This document shows positions 19,633 to 29,223 of a DNA stretch of 64,000 nucleotides, piece after piece. This DNA comes from Microbacteriaceae bacterium 3FA27C10. GTDB taxonomy: Bacteria > Actinomycetota > Actinomycetes > Actinomycetales > Microbacteriaceae. The notes beneath the pieces were generated by a model. That model did not search any database and was not told the origin of the DNA. It worked only from the letters and a program-made list of their open reading frames with translations. Position 1 is the first letter of the stretch. Each line of letters starts with the position of its first letter. Where the stretch lies: positions 21,439 through 85,438 of the forward strand of contig SCNI01000014.1 of the NCBI GenBank assembly GCA_005502775.1. The letters are read 5' to 3'. The position numbers and the translations under genes are program-made.

Positions 19633-21230
19633 CTCTTCTTCGCCCGTTCGGGAACGGTCGACGGGATGCCGCGCGAGAACGCCAGGGCGAGAACCGAAAT
19701 GGCGAGCAGGCCGAAGAACGCCACGTGCAGCGAGGACAGCTGCGAATCGCGGTAGATGCCCTCGAGCGAGGAGGCCTCCGCGGCGGTCAGCCCGGCCTTC
19801 TCGCCGAGCTGGGCCACCGAGGCCGCCGGCACGATCGCCACGCCTCTCTGGGTGGCTTCGCCGATGAGGCTCTGCGCCTCGGCGGGCAGATCGCTCGCGG
19901 CCACTCCTCCGGCGAACGACGTGGCCAGGCTGCCGATCAGGATCGACCCGATCAGCGCGGTTCCGAGCGACGATCCGAGGTTCTGGAACACCCCCTGCAA
20001 TCCGCCCACCTCGCTCGTCTCCTTCTCGGTGACGCTCGACATGTTCACGTTGCCCAACTGCGAGGCGAGCAGCCCGAGCGCGGCGCCCGCCAGGAACATG
20101 CCGGCGGCGAAGAGCAGGCTCCGGAGGTCCTCGGTCGCCGCTCCGAGCAGCAGCAGGGCGCTGAAGACGAGGATGAGCTGCCCCGTGCGCACGATCCGCC
20201 GGGCCGACCACACCGTCGAGAGCCGCGTGCCGACGACGGAGAAGAGGATCAACGAGATCGAGAGCGGAAAGATCTTGAGGCCCGTCTGGAGTGCGTCGAG
20301 CCCGAGCGTCATCTGCAGGTAGACCGGAACCATGAAGAACAGCCCCGCGGTGACCGCGTACTGCGCGCCGAGAACGGCGAGCCCGCTGCGCAGCTGCCGG
20401 ATGGAGAACATCTCGACGTGCACGAGCGGCGCCCGCCCGCGTCGCACGAGCATCCGCTGCCGTCGCAGGAACGCGAACACGAGCGCCGCGCCGGCGAGGA
20501 TCAGCCAGGCGGTGAGCGAGACCCCGAGCGGGGCGATCTCGACGTCGCCGATGGTGGGGGAGGCGAGCGGCCGGATCCAGCCCCAGGTCTTGCTCTGCAA
20601 CATCCCGAACACGATGAAGACGAGCCCGACGGCCGAGAGCGCCACGCTCAGGATGTCGATGCGCACGGATTGCCGGGTCGTCGCATCCGTGATGCGGCGC
20701 GAGAAGAGCACCACGCCCGCCATGATCACCACTTCGGCCACGAAGACGAAACGCCAGTTGGAGTAGGTGGTGACGAACCCGCCGATGAGCGGGCCGGCGG
20801 CCACCGCCGCGCCCGAGACGGCGCCGATGATGGCGTAGGCGGTGATGCGCGCGCCGCCCCGGTAGTTGTCGGCGATGAGGGCGGCGATGGCCGGGATCAC
20901 GAGAACCGCGCCCAGTCCTTCGACGATCGACCAGCCGAGGAACAGCAGCTGGATGTTCGGGCTGAGCGCCGTGATCAGCGAGCCGAGGGCGTAGACGCAG
21001 GAGCCGATCACGAAGGCCCGGCGGCGCCCCCAGATGTCGCCGAGCTTGGCGCCGAGGAGCATCATCGCCGCCATGGTGAGGGTGTAGAAGGTGATCGCGC
21101 CCTGCATCGCCGCCACGGTGGTGTGGAGATCGGCGACCACCGTGGAGATCGACACGTTCATCACGGTGCCGTCGAGCACCATCACGAACTGCGCGGCGCC
21201 GAGGATGATGACCACCGACCATTTCTTCAT
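19611..21230 (-). CDS. DHA2-family (EmrB/QacA) MFS drug efflux transporter
   Basis: 539 aa with about 14 membrane segments, the DHA2 count. Signature D1 is seen in QFVMVLDGTVMNVS (residues 14-27) and motif A in AKLGDIWGRRRAFVIG (about 60-75). Proton-driven drug/H+ antiport in the cytoplasmic membrane is expected; substrates unknown. A basic, Pro-rich tail ends the protein. It is transcribed alone or with the upstream epimerase 120 bases away. Confidence 0.92.
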   Translation of the reverse strand: MKKWSVVIILGAAQFVMVLDGTVMNVSISTVVADLHTTVAAMQGAITFYTLTMAAMMLLGAKLGDIWGRRRAFVIGSCVYALGSLITALSPNIQLLFLGWSIVEGLGAVLVIPAIAALIADNYRGGARITAYAIIGAVSGAAVAAGPLIGGFVTTYSNWRFVFVAEVVIMAGVVLFSRRITDATTRQSVRIDILSVALSAVGLVFIVFGMLQSKTWGWIRPLASPTIGDVEIAPLGVSLTAWLILAGAALVFAFLRRQRMLVRRGRAPLVHVEMFSIRQLRSGLAVLGAQYAVTAGLFFMVPVYLQMTLGLDALQTGLKIFPLSISLILFSVVGTRLSTVWSARRIVRTGQLILVFSALLLLGAATEDLRSLLFAAGMFLAGAALGLLASQLGNVNMSSVTEKETSEVGGLQGVFQNLGSSLGTALIGSILIGSLATSFAGGVAASDLPAEAQSLIGEATQRGVAIVPAASVAQLGEKAGLTAAEASSLEGIYRDSQLSSLHVAFFGLLAISVLALAFSRGIPSTVPERAKKRPAPASG

Positions 21231-21351
21231 CGCAACCGCCCGTTCTCGTGCGCTGGAGCCGGGCCCGCGGTCACGGGTGTCGGCTGCCCGTCATCTTCCT
21301 CTCTTGTCGAGGCGCTGAACAGCAGATCCGGCCACCCGTGTCGCGGTGCGG

Positions 21352-22233
21352 TCAGGGCCGGAGGTTCTCCAGGTCCTCCAGCAGGCTCGCATGCGTCGGC
21401 GCCCAGCCGAGCTCGGCGCGGGTGCGCGCGCTGGACGCCGGCTGGTCGGCCACGAAGACCGGGCCGAGGGGCCCGAAGTTCTCGGCCGGAACCTCGGCGA
21501 CGGGCAGGCCGAGCCGCCGCCCCACCACCGTCATGATGTCTCTCACCGAGTCGCCCTCATCCGTCACCGCATGCCAGGCGGTGCCGGCGGGAGCTTTCTC
21601 GAGCGCGAGCCGGAACAGCACGGCGGCGTCGAGCGCGTGCACCGCCGGCCAGCGCTGGGCGCCGTCGCCCGGGTAGCCGGCCACGCCGGTCTGGCGGGCG
21701 ATGCGGGTGAGCAGGCCCGCGAATCCGCCTTCGCCGTTCGCGTGCACGGTGCGGGGGAGCCGGACGGAGGAGGTGCGGACGCCGCGCCCCGAGAGCGCGA
21801 GGATCCTCTCGACCGTGATGCTGCGGCCGGCCACCGGCCCGTGGGTGGGCAGCGGGTCGTCCTCGGTCGAGGCGCGGCCCTCCGCCTGGGGTGTGCCCGA
21901 CACGGTGACGAGCGGCTTGCCGGTGTCGACGAGGGCGTCACCGAGGGTCTCGAGGGCGGCGGTCTCGTCGGCGATGTTCGCCGCGAGGGCGTCGGGCGAG
22001 CTGAAGTCGTTGCCGAAGGCGAGGTGGATGACGCCGTCGGCCGCGACCGCCTGTTCGCGCAGCACCTCGAGATCGGTGAGGTCGCCGTTCACAGCATCGG
22101 CGCCGGCCGCCCGCGCCTTGGCGGCCGAGGCCTCGGAGCGGGTGAGGGCGATGACGGAGTGGCCGGCCGCGAGCAGCTCGGCGACGACCGCCGAGCCGAT
22201 GAGTCCGGTGCCACCGGTGATGAAGACGCGCAT
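21352..22233 (-). CDS. NAD(P)-dependent epimerase family oxidoreductase, paralogue of the 10647 gene
   Basis: 293 aa from ATG 22233, which has GGAGG upstream; the longer frame starts at a GTG 12 bases earlier. Rossmann loop MRVFITGGTGLIGSAVV. The order of blocks (GVIHLAFGNDFS, VRLPRTVHANGEGGF, RWPAVHALDAA, LEKAPAGTAWHAV) matches the 10647-11549 protein closely. It is divergent from a TetR gene that is paralogous to the TetR of the first module, with a 54-bp dyad between. Substrate unknown. Confidence 0.9.
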   Translation of the reverse strand: MRVFITGGTGLIGSAVVAELLAAGHSVIALTRSEASAAKARAAGADAVNGDLTDLEVLREQAVAADGVIHLAFGNDFSSPDALAANIADETAALETLGDALVDTGKPLVTVSGTPQAEGRASTEDDPLPTHGPVAGRSITVERILALSGRGVRTSSVRLPRTVHANGEGGFAGLLTRIARQTGVAGYPGDGAQRWPAVHALDAAVLFRLALEKAPAGTAWHAVTDEGDSVRDIMTVVGRRLGLPVAEVPAENFGPLGPVFVADQPASSARTRAELGWAPTHASLLEDLENLRP

Positions 22234-22248
22234 GAAGACCTCCACAAG

Positions 22249-22302
22249 TGATGCGACTGATGTCCCATCACTCTAACACCTGATGGGACTCGCGTCGCAT
22301 CA
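22249..22302. promoter_or_regulatory. 54-bp nested dyad operator between epimerase and TetR genes
   Basis: Outer arms TGATGCGAC (22249-22257) and GTCGCATCA (22294-22302), and inner arms CCCATCA (22264-22270) and TGATGGG (22281-22287), are all perfect and share one centre at 22275.5. Two TetR dimers could bind. TAGACT at 22305-22310, the -10 of tetR, adjoins the outer arm. Confidence 0.82.
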
Positions 22303-22316
22303 CGTAGACTGCTGCC

Positions 22317-22898
22317 ATGCCCAGATGGAAACCGGATGCGCGACAGCGGCTGGCCGTGGCCGCTCTCGACCTCTTCACCGAGCAGGGCTACGACGAGACC
22401 ACGGTCGCCCAGATCGCCGAGCGGGCCGGCCTCACCCGCAGCACCTTCTTCCGCCACTTCGGCGACAAGCACGAGATCCTCACCGCCGGCCAGGAGATGC
22501 TGAGCACGCTCTTCGCCGAGGGGATCGCGGAGGCGCCGGCCTCGGCATCGCCGCTGGACGCGGTGGCGCTCGGCCTCGACCGTGCAGCCGGGGCCATGAC
22601 CTCGTTCAACCGCGACCTCGGCCCGCGTCTGCACGCGGCCACCGAGGCCAACGAGGAGCTCCGCTCCCGCAGCGCCATGAAGTCGGTCGTGATGGCGACG
22701 GCGATCTCGGATGCGCTGCTCGCGCGAGGTGTGGCGGCCCCGGCTGCGCAGGTGGCCGCCGAGCTCGGCGTGCTCGCGTTCGGGGCCGGCTATCGCGCCT
22801 GGAGCGACCCCGCCCGCGACGCGGCTCCCGGCGAGCTCACCCCGCACACCCGCGCGGCCTTCGCGGAGCTGCGGGAGGCGGCGGCCGCCCTGCGCTGA
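22317..22898 (+). CDS. TetR-family repressor, paralogue of the 9964-10524 regulator
   Basis: 193 aa: HTH in DETTVAQIAERAGLTRSTFF with RHFGDKHEIL following (about residues 25-55), then a ligand-binding domain. TAGACT ends 6 bases before the ATG, giving a leaderless autoregulated gene whose promoter touches the dyad operator. It should repress itself and the divergent epimerase. Like its paralogue it starts MPRWKPDAR. Confidence 0.92.
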   Translation: MPRWKPDARQRLAVAALDLFTEQGYDETTVAQIAERAGLTRSTFFRHFGDKHEILTAGQEMLSTLFAEGIAEAPASASPLDAVALGLDRAAGAMTSFNRDLGPRLHAATEANEELRSRSAMKSVVMATAISDALLARGVAAPAAQVAAELGVLAFGAGYRAWSDPARDAAPGELTPHTRAAFAELREAAAALR

Positions 22899-23042
22899 GC
22901 GGCGCTCGCGCCAGAAGTGGCACCCACCCCTCCTTCAGGGGCTGCCGATGGGATGGTCGACACTCGTAGAGTGAGCGAGGCGATCCGACGAGTCGTCCGT
23001 GCGACTGCCCGTTGCGTGCGCTCCGACCCGATTGTGACGACG

Positions 23043-23981
23043 ATGACGAATACGCCTGCCTCCGGCTGGTACAGCGACCCCCAGGATCCGACTCGCGAGC
23101 GGTGGTGGGACGGAGCGGCCTGGGGTGAGCACTCGCGGCCGATCGCCTCTGCCGCGACGGCGGGCTGGCGGCCCACTCGGGCGACCTGGATCTCTGCAGC
23201 GGTGGCCTTCCTCATCGCCCTCGTCGCCGCGGCGACCGGCGGGCTCGGCGCCTTCCTGGTCGTCGCTGGTCTCTATGGTCTCGCTGCCGCGGTCTGGACA
23301 CTCGGCACGAAGAAGTCCGGCTGGCTCAATCTGCGGGGTCGCGCGACAGCCGTCAAAGTGGTCGTCGGTGTCTCGGTCGCCGTGGTCCTCCTCGGAGTGG
23401 TCGCGCATCCGTGGGCGCCGAATGCGGTGGCCGAGGGAGGATCGCCGCAGGTCGTCTCGGCGCCGGCGGCGTCCTCATCCGCGTCGCCCTCGTCGAAGCC
23501 GACCCGGGTTCCGACTGTCACGGCCACGCCCACGCCGACCGCCACGCCCAAGCCTGTGACGAAACCGGTCTCGACTCAGACCGGCCAGTCAGCGGAGGTC
23601 GCGGAGACCGCCCTCAAGGCGGACGGTTTCGCGGTGCAGAAGACTGCCTCGGACGGTTCGGCGCAGACGGACTGGAGCGGCTGGACCGTCGTGGAGCAGC
23701 GCCCGGCCGCCGGAACGGCCGTCGAGGTGGGTGGGACCGTCGTGATCGTGCTGGCACCTCCGGCGCCCGCTCCGGCTGCCCCCGTTGCCCCGGCTGAGCC
23801 CGACCCGGCCCCGGCCCCCGATCCCGTCCCGCCGGCAGAGCCGGCCCCCGCGCCGATTCCCGACGTGTCCTACGCGAACTGCGCCGCCGCTCGGGCCGCG
23901 GGGGCTGCGCCCATCCACCGCGGCGAACCGGGCTACAGCTCGAAGCTCGACCGCGACGGCGACGGCATCGCCTGCGAGTAG
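23043..23981 (+). CDS. DUF2510-PASTA-like-Excalibur surface protein
   Basis: 312 aa. DUF2510 motif GWYSDPQDPTRERWWDG (about residues 8-24), two membrane segments (about 45-85), a third near 105-122, then a Ser/Thr/Pro-rich external stalk. A PASTA-like module follows (SAEVAETALKADGF to VEVGGTVVIVLAP). The C-terminus is an Excalibur domain ending DRDGDGIACE, a calcium-binding-like loop. ATG 23043 is used because the DUF2510 motif starts right after it, as in the paralogue at 31292-32281. Role in the cell envelope is inferred. Confidence 0.8.
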   Translation: MTNTPASGWYSDPQDPTRERWWDGAAWGEHSRPIASAATAGWRPTRATWISAAVAFLIALVAAATGGLGAFLVVAGLYGLAAAVWTLGTKKSGWLNLRGRATAVKVVVGVSVAVVLLGVVAHPWAPNAVAEGGSPQVVSAPAASSSASPSSKPTRVPTVTATPTPTATPKPVTKPVSTQTGQSAEVAETALKADGFAVQKTASDGSAQTDWSGWTVVEQRPAAGTAVEVGGTVVIVLAPPAPAPAAPVAPAEPDPAPAPDPVPPAEPAPAPIPDVSYANCAAARAAGAAPIHRGEPGYSSKLDRDGDGIACE

Positions 23982-24062
23982 CAGCACGGACGTGGAGACC
24001 GTCGACCGGGAGTTCTGACCACTGAATCATGCCCGGCCGGCGCCCGAGGCGGCGCCGCCACT

Positions 24063-24839
24063 TCAGCTCCGCTGCGCCAGGAACCCGTCGACGGCCGCCC
24101 ACGTGGCATCCGGCCGCTCGAGGTGAGGGAGGTGCCCGGCCTCCGCGATCTCCACGAACCGCGCTCCCGGGACGGCGCCGGCGATTGCGCGGCCGTACCC
24201 GGGTGTCACCACGCCATCGCTCGCTCCCCACACCACCAGCGTCGGCACCCGGATGGCGGCGAGCCGCGGCAGCAGTCCGGGGTCGTCCATGCCGCGCCCG
24301 GCGATCGCCGCCATCGCGCGGGCGTTCCCGGCCTGGATCGCGCGGGCCTGCTCCGAGAGCGCGGCCGGATCGATGAAGCCGCGGTCGGCGTCGTGCCAGG
24401 CGAGTTCGGCCAGCTGTCGGGGGCTCAGTGAGAAGAAGTCGGCGATCGGTTCCCCGGCCACCACGACGCCCACCGCATCGATCACGACCACCGACTCGAT
24501 GAGCCCCTCGAAGGCAGCGCCGTCCTCGGCGGCCTGCACGGCCATCTCGAGGGCGATCCACCCTCCGAGCGACGACCCGACGAGCGTCGCTCCGCGGGCC
24601 GGCCGCCGGGTGGCGGCGTCATCGACGAGGAGCTGCAGGTACTCGGTGGCGAGCTGCGCGACGGAGGTGAGCGTCTCCGGAAGATCGGTGCCGTCCCAAC
24701 CCGGATGCGTCGGTGCGACGACGTGCCGCGTCGCAGCGAGGTGGGCTGCGATCGGCGCGACGGTGCGGGGACCCCCGCCGCCGTGCAGGACGAGGGCGGT
24801 CGGCAGATCGGGCTGGTGTGTGATGGTCTCAGCGTTCAT
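24063..24839 (-). CDS. Alpha/beta-fold hydrolase
   Basis: 258 aa. Nucleophile elbow GSSLGGW with Ser at about residue 90, an HGGGG oxyanion stretch near residue 20, and the C-terminal AGHLPHLERPD with the catalytic His; VWGASDGV carries the acid. GGAGAG precedes the ATG. It is divergent from a MarR gene across an AT-rich operator and is probably MarR-regulated. Substrate unknown. Confidence 0.88.
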   Translation of the reverse strand: MNAETITHQPDLPTALVLHGGGGPRTVAPIAAHLAATRHVVAPTHPGWDGTDLPETLTSVAQLATEYLQLLVDDAATRRPARGATLVGSSLGGWIALEMAVQAAEDGAAFEGLIESVVVIDAVGVVVAGEPIADFFSLSPRQLAELAWHDADRGFIDPAALSEQARAIQAGNARAMAAIAGRGMDDPGLLPRLAAIRVPTLVVWGASDGVVTPGYGRAIAGAVPGARFVEIAEAGHLPHLERPDATWAAVDGFLAQRS

Positions 24840-24850
24840 GATCTCTCCAA

Positions 24851-24883
24851 ATCAACATATTTATATAAACTTGCTGATACGCT
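24851..24883. promoter_or_regulatory. AT-rich MarR operator and marR promoter
   Basis: An imperfect 28-bp palindrome spans 24851-24878, with ATCA/TGAT ends and TTTATATAAA at its centre. TACGCT (24878-24883), the -10 of marR, abuts it and ends 6 bases before the ATG. Such AT-rich sequence is rare in this GC-rich DNA. Confidence 0.75.
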
Positions 24884-24889
24884 AGCACC

Positions 24890-25306
24890 ATGACGACCGA
24901 TCTGGAACTGCTCGGACAAGCCCTCAAGCGCGCGCAGTACCGCAACCACCGCACGATGGATGCGGCGCTGCAGGATGCGGGCGTGAGCCTGGTGCAGTGG
25001 GACGCCCTGAGGGCCATCGACCAGGCGCCCGGTGCCTCCGCGCACGAACTGGCGGTCGCCACCTTCCAGAGCGACCAGTCGTTCGGCACCCTCGCGGGGC
25101 GGCTGATCGACCGCGGTCTCGTCGAGCGCGCTCCCGGCCGCGGCCGTCGCGTCGAGCACACGCTCACCGAAGCGGGGGCCGACACTCTCGCCGCCGGCCG
25201 TCGCGTCGTGGCGGCCGAGCTGCCGAAGCTGTTCGCGCCGCTCGACGAGCCTCAGCGCGCAGCGCTCTTCGACGCCTTGAGCGCGCTGCAGGCGGCCGGC
25301 GTCTGA
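24890..25306 (+). CDS. MarR-family transcriptional regulator
   Basis: 138 aa winged-helix regulator. The DNA-binding part includes SAHELAVATFQSDQSFGTLA and the wing RAPGRGRRVEHTLTEAG. It probably represses itself and the divergent hydrolase through the AT-rich palindrome. The -10 TACGCT ends 6 bases before the ATG, so the gene is likely leaderless. Confidence 0.9.
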   Translation: MTTDLELLGQALKRAQYRNHRTMDAALQDAGVSLVQWDALRAIDQAPGASAHELAVATFQSDQSFGTLAGRLIDRGLVERAPGRGRRVEHTLTEAGADTLAAGRRVVAAELPKLFAPLDEPQRAALFDALSALQAAGV

Positions 25307-25514
25307 CGGGGGCGGCATCGCGCATCCGGATCGACTGCGCCTACTCGGCCTCGCCGGAGGTCGGGAGTGCAGCGCGGGAGGCGATGAACGCCGTAGGCGA
25401 GAGTGTGCGCACGGAGGAGCTGCGGTATCACCGGTACGTCGGCCACGCGGATTCAGTGCTCGTTGAGCGACGAGAGATGCGCGCCCGGCTAGCCCGGCGG
25501 CCCCGGCTCGCGGT

Positions 25515-26903
25515 TCACGCGGTCGAGCGCTGGGGGGTTCTGGTGCGCCGGCGCGTGATGGCGCGGGGCGTCTGCTCGACGTCGACCCATCGGGGCGGCA
25601 CGATGTGCGGCGTGCCGTTCAGCATGGTGAGCGTCCAGGCGGAGCGATGCAGGTGGCTGTGGTGGAAGTGGCAGAGGAGTACGCCGTTGTCGATGTCGGT
25701 GCGTCCGGGTGGATGGTCTTTGGATACCCATTCGTCTGCGTGGTGTGTTTCGCAGAAGGATGGCGGTCGGTCGCAGTCGGGCCAGACGCATCCGCCGTCG
25801 CGGGCTGCTAGTGCTCGGTTCTGGGCCGCGCTGAAGAGCCGCTGGGTCTTGCTGTGGTAGAGCACCGCGCCGCGGTCGCTGAAGAGGGTGGCGGCGAGGG
25901 GGGAGTGGCACCGCAGCTGGGAGATGGTGGAGGCGGGGACGGGTTCGTCGATTCCGTCGATCCAGCCGACGCCGCGGCCCGCCTCGAGGTCGTCGAGCGA
26001 GATGTGCACGTTGACGGTGGTGGTGGCGCCGTTCAGGCGGGGCATGTCGGGGGCGCCGGCCGCGCGGGCGATGAGTTCGGTGACCGTGTCGGCGTTCTTC
26101 TGCACTTGGGTGCGGGTGTCGGCGGTGGCGGCTTCGGCGACGAACTCGTCTTCGCTGAGGAACCGCGGGCCGGCCACGCGGGGGCTTTGCAGGGCTTGGA
26201 TGCTCGCGAGCCACACGCCGCCCTGTTCGGGCGTGAGGGCGAAGCGCCCCCGGATCATGCCGTCGGCGGCCTGTGCGATGGTGAGCGAGCGGAGTTGCTG
26301 GTGCGCGTCGTCTCGGGGTTCGGCGCCGTCGGGGTCGAGGAGCTCGCGCAGGTGGATGGCGAGCTTCGCTGTCTGGTCGGCCGTGAGGTGGCAGTTGATG
26401 GTCTCGTCGACGAGAGTCTGCTCCGCACTCGCCACCTCGTCGGGGTCACATCCGCGCTTCGCGAGCTCGCTGCACCGCTCGACGATGACCGTGGCGGCCT
26501 CGACGGCGAGAACGCCCTCGTCGAGTGCCTCACCGACGGACGGGAAGGGTGCCGGTCCCTCGCCGCCCCCGAGCAGCACGGCCCCACGCAGAAGCAGGCC
26601 GAGCTCGAGCCGCGCCTTGCACTCGCGAGCCGAGGCGCCCGTGACGCTCGCGACGAGCTTGACCGGGCTCGTGAAGTTCTGCGACCGACTCAGCCCCTCG
26701 TCGCCGAGCTCGCTGCGCGACCGCACCCCGACCTCCCCAGCGACCCGAACCTGCCCTGCGGAGACGACCCGCCCGACCGCCTCGAAAGCCGCCATGACGT
26801 CGAGCAATTCCTCGTCGCGCAGACCCGCCAAACCCTCTCCGACCCCGCCCGCGACGATGCGAAGATCGTCGGCGATCTCCCGGAGTCGAGCGGCTGTCTG
26901 CAT
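25515..26903 (-). CDS. DUF222/HNH endonuclease-domain protein (13E12 repeat family), copy 1
   Basis: 462 aa. An N-terminal DUF222 domain (about residues 30-330) is followed by an HNH domain: CVWPDCDRPP, then CETHHADEW, then DNGVLLCHFHHSHLH, with the His-Asn-His residues and zinc Cys in place. These proteins occur in many copies in actinobacterial genomes; their role is not established. TAGAAT ends 6 bases before the ATG. Copy 2 at 33365-34747 differs at only a few dozen residues, and the promoter region is conserved too. Confidence 0.9.
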   Translation of the reverse strand: MQTAARLREIADDLRIVAGGVGEGLAGLRDEELLDVMAAFEAVGRVVSAGQVRVAGEVGVRSRSELGDEGLSRSQNFTSPVKLVASVTGASARECKARLELGLLLRGAVLLGGGEGPAPFPSVGEALDEGVLAVEAATVIVERCSELAKRGCDPDEVASAEQTLVDETINCHLTADQTAKLAIHLRELLDPDGAEPRDDAHQQLRSLTIAQAADGMIRGRFALTPEQGGVWLASIQALQSPRVAGPRFLSEDEFVAEAATADTRTQVQKNADTVTELIARAAGAPDMPRLNGATTTVNVHISLDDLEAGRGVGWIDGIDEPVPASTISQLRCHSPLAATLFSDRGAVLYHSKTQRLFSAAQNRALAARDGGCVWPDCDRPPSFCETHHADEWVSKDHPPGRTDIDNGVLLCHFHHSHLHRSAWTLTMLNGTPHIVPPRWVDVEQTPRAITRRRTRTPQRSTA

Positions 26904-27014
26904 GCTGAGATTCTATCAGAAATACCTGATCAAAGCTCGTTTAATCGAGTGGGGGTCACCCACTCCGCGGTGCTCAGTTCCGACAAATTCGATGCCGTCG
27001 AGGGCTGCGTGGCA

Positions 27015-28904
27015 TCAACAGGCATTGAGGTTCTGCACCCCCGTGCCGAGGCTGTTGGGTCCACCGAGAAGCGTGACTTTCGGCGGACCCCATGACGCGA
27101 GAAGGTCGCGGGTCGGTCCAGGAACGCAATCGGTCCGCGCGAGCAACAAGGGAGCACCCTCGACGCCCGCCAGCACTCCGCCTGTCAGAGCATCCGGGAA
27201 GTTGATCCCGGTGGCGAGGTAGGCGCTCGACGGCTTCGGGAAGTATGCAGCGTTGACCGCGTTCGCGACGTCGAATCGGGTAGCGCCACCGAACCGCACC
27301 ACTGCGTCGCCGTACTGACGCCGAAGCTGTTCTTCGATGCCGGTCGAGATGCTCGCCGGTCCGCCTGTTATGACCACGTGTTCGACGCCGAGTCGCGTCA
27401 ACTCGGCCATGGTTGGAGCGTCGAGCGCAGGCTGCTCGCCTTTCACGAGGATGACCGGTGCCGCTGAGGATGCGGCGGCCGGAATGGAAGACAGTGCGTC
27501 GGCGAAGCCGTTGCCTGTGGCGAGAAAGGCGGTGTCGGCTCCGTCGGGAAACTCGGTGGACGAGATCGTGCGGGACGCCTCATAGCGATCGACGCCCGAG
27601 TCGCGGCGTACGGTCACCGCGGAGGCATCCAGCCCTGCTTGTTGCATGAGGAACGCGATCTGGTCGTCTGCGACCGAGTTGGGGCCGCCGACGATCACGA
27701 TCTCCCGGGGATGCAGCCAGCGGAGATACGAGGTGATCCTCACGTCGTGCGGGCTGGTCAACACGAGGGGTGCGGCTCGGTTCGCGGCAGCTGCGCCCGC
27801 GCTCAATGCATCGGAGAAGTCTTCGCCTGACGCGATGTAGACGGTCGGCCCACGATTCTGGAAGGCGAGGGCCGCATTGATGACGGCCCCCTCGTATCGG
27901 GTCGCGCCGGACAGTCGTGTGGTCTTCGTCGTCGGGAGAGAGGTACTTGAGCCGACAGGGAGAATCGTCGTGGCTCTCACGCCGTGGTCGTAAGCGGCGG
28001 CTCTGGCGACGTCGATGCGCTCTAGCCCGTTCCCGGCGATCCGAGGTGCGAGCACGCCCGGGAGTTGGGCGAAGTCGAGTGCCAGGGATGTCTGGTCTGC
28101 CGAGACCACCGGGCTGACGGCGGTCGGGATCGGGTTCTCGAAATGACCGACGATCGCTTCGGGTTCACTGAGAGACGCGCTGGGTGCAACGCCATCGCGG
28201 CCCCACAGGGCCGACGACGCTTGAAAGCGCACGACGGAGTCGGGTTCGACGACGGTTCCCTCGGGTACGGAAGCCCAATACCTTTCGTCGTTGTACGGCG
28301 AGTCGGCGCGGAATTCGGAGAGGCGCACCTCCGTTGTGGTCGGCAGGTCCGGCGTGTTGGTGAGACGCACGGTGTAGCGTGCATCCGCGTTGTATGCCTG
28401 GCTGACGTTCGTCGCTTCGAAATCGGTCGGGATGCGACCCGCTTCGGGCACGACGCCGGTCGCATGGAGTCCGAGCGAGATGGCTTTTTGCTCCCCGTAG
28501 ATCGTCAACGCACGATCGTAGAAGTCCGCAGGAATGGGGATGTCGACAATGGTGGTTGTGGGCTCGACGGGAGTGGTGCCGTGGAGTGCGGACCCGATGC
28601 TCCAGTCGATGGTTCGGGGCTCGGCGGCGAGGAAGTCCGGCGCGAGTTCCACGCGCAGTTCCGTGGTGGTTCTCGTGATCTTCGGAGTCGACGTGCGGGC
28701 GGAGAAGAACTGCGATGACTGGTAGAAGTATGGTCTGTCTTGAAGGGTGGCCACTATTTCAGACCTCGCCACGTCACCCACCCCGCTGGCGCCCGCCGCA
28801 ACTGCGGCCGATGCCGTCGCCGCGTCTGCGTCGGAGGAAACGCCCACGGCGCCCCAGACGAGCGCCATCGCTGCCGCCGTCACCAGCGCCCGCCGAATCA
28901 CCAT
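27015..28904 (-). CDS. Secreted protein with three cell-wall-binding repeats (CWB2)
   Basis: 629 aa with a signal peptide (MVIRRALVTAAAMALVWG, cleavage near the ADA-A stretch). The C-terminal half holds three CWB2 (PF04122-type) repeats, each with an SGATRYEGA/SGVDRYEAS/GGATRFDVA start and an A-D-A-L-S core; three such repeats normally anchor proteins to secondary wall polymers. The N-terminal 330 residues are not recognised. AAGGGGGAA precedes the ATG. GC content is lower than in the chromosomal genes nearby. Confidence 0.88.
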   Translation of the reverse strand: MVIRRALVTAAAMALVWGAVGVSSDADAATASAAVAAGASGVGDVARSEIVATLQDRPYFYQSSQFFSARTSTPKITRTTTELRVELAPDFLAAEPRTIDWSIGSALHGTTPVEPTTTIVDIPIPADFYDRALTIYGEQKAISLGLHATGVVPEAGRIPTDFEATNVSQAYNADARYTVRLTNTPDLPTTTEVRLSEFRADSPYNDERYWASVPEGTVVEPDSVVRFQASSALWGRDGVAPSASLSEPEAIVGHFENPIPTAVSPVVSADQTSLALDFAQLPGVLAPRIAGNGLERIDVARAAAYDHGVRATTILPVGSSTSLPTTKTTRLSGATRYEGAVINAALAFQNRGPTVYIASGEDFSDALSAGAAAANRAAPLVLTSPHDVRITSYLRWLHPREIVIVGGPNSVADDQIAFLMQQAGLDASAVTVRRDSGVDRYEASRTISSTEFPDGADTAFLATGNGFADALSSIPAAASSAAPVILVKGEQPALDAPTMAELTRLGVEHVVITGGPASISTGIEEQLRRQYGDAVVRFGGATRFDVANAVNAAYFPKPSSAYLATGINFPDALTGGVLAGVEGAPLLLARTDCVPGPTRDLLASWGPPKVTLLGGPNSLGTGVQNLNAC

Positions 28905-29151
28905 CGAATTCCCCCTTGTTCTGCGCGGTGCCGCGCAGAGCAATTCTGCAGCTGTAGACGTGCTGGATCCTAATTGGCCGGCTGCCGCGTAACGCGAGGT
29001 CATCCACTGCGCGATCGCGCACCGCTGCCGTAGCCTGAGAGGGCAGTGCGCACAACGAAGCCTCGCGTCCCCACCGGACACGCCTGCGACATCCCCATCC
29101 GTGGAGTGGAGTCGCGCCATCGTGGCTTCCCTATTCGAGGAGCACACCGCT

Positions 29152-29223
29152 ATGGTCACCATCATGAACGCCCATCTCGTCGGCGCACACGCCGTTCTCG
29201 CCCGGGCGGGGTTCTGTCGATGA
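29152..29223 (+). CDS. Leader peptide upstream of mesX-mesD
   Basis: 23-codon frame MVTIMNAHLVGAHAVLARAG ending FCR. GAGGAG lies 8 bases before the ATG, and the TGA overlaps the mesX ATG. The pattern LV-x2-H-x4-R and a C-terminal Cys-Arg resembles the short leader peptides found ahead of sulfur-metabolism genes in actinobacteria. There ribosome behaviour at a late Cys codon is thought to control the operon. It could simply couple translation of mesX, which has no good ribosome site of its own. Confidence 0.6.
   Translation: MVTIMNAHLVGAHAVLARAGFCR

Noticed and set aside
28985..29219. SAM-type riboswitch ahead of mesX
   Set aside because: The SAM-I/IV core and other SAM aptamer signatures are absent by eye; the short leader frame explains the region better.
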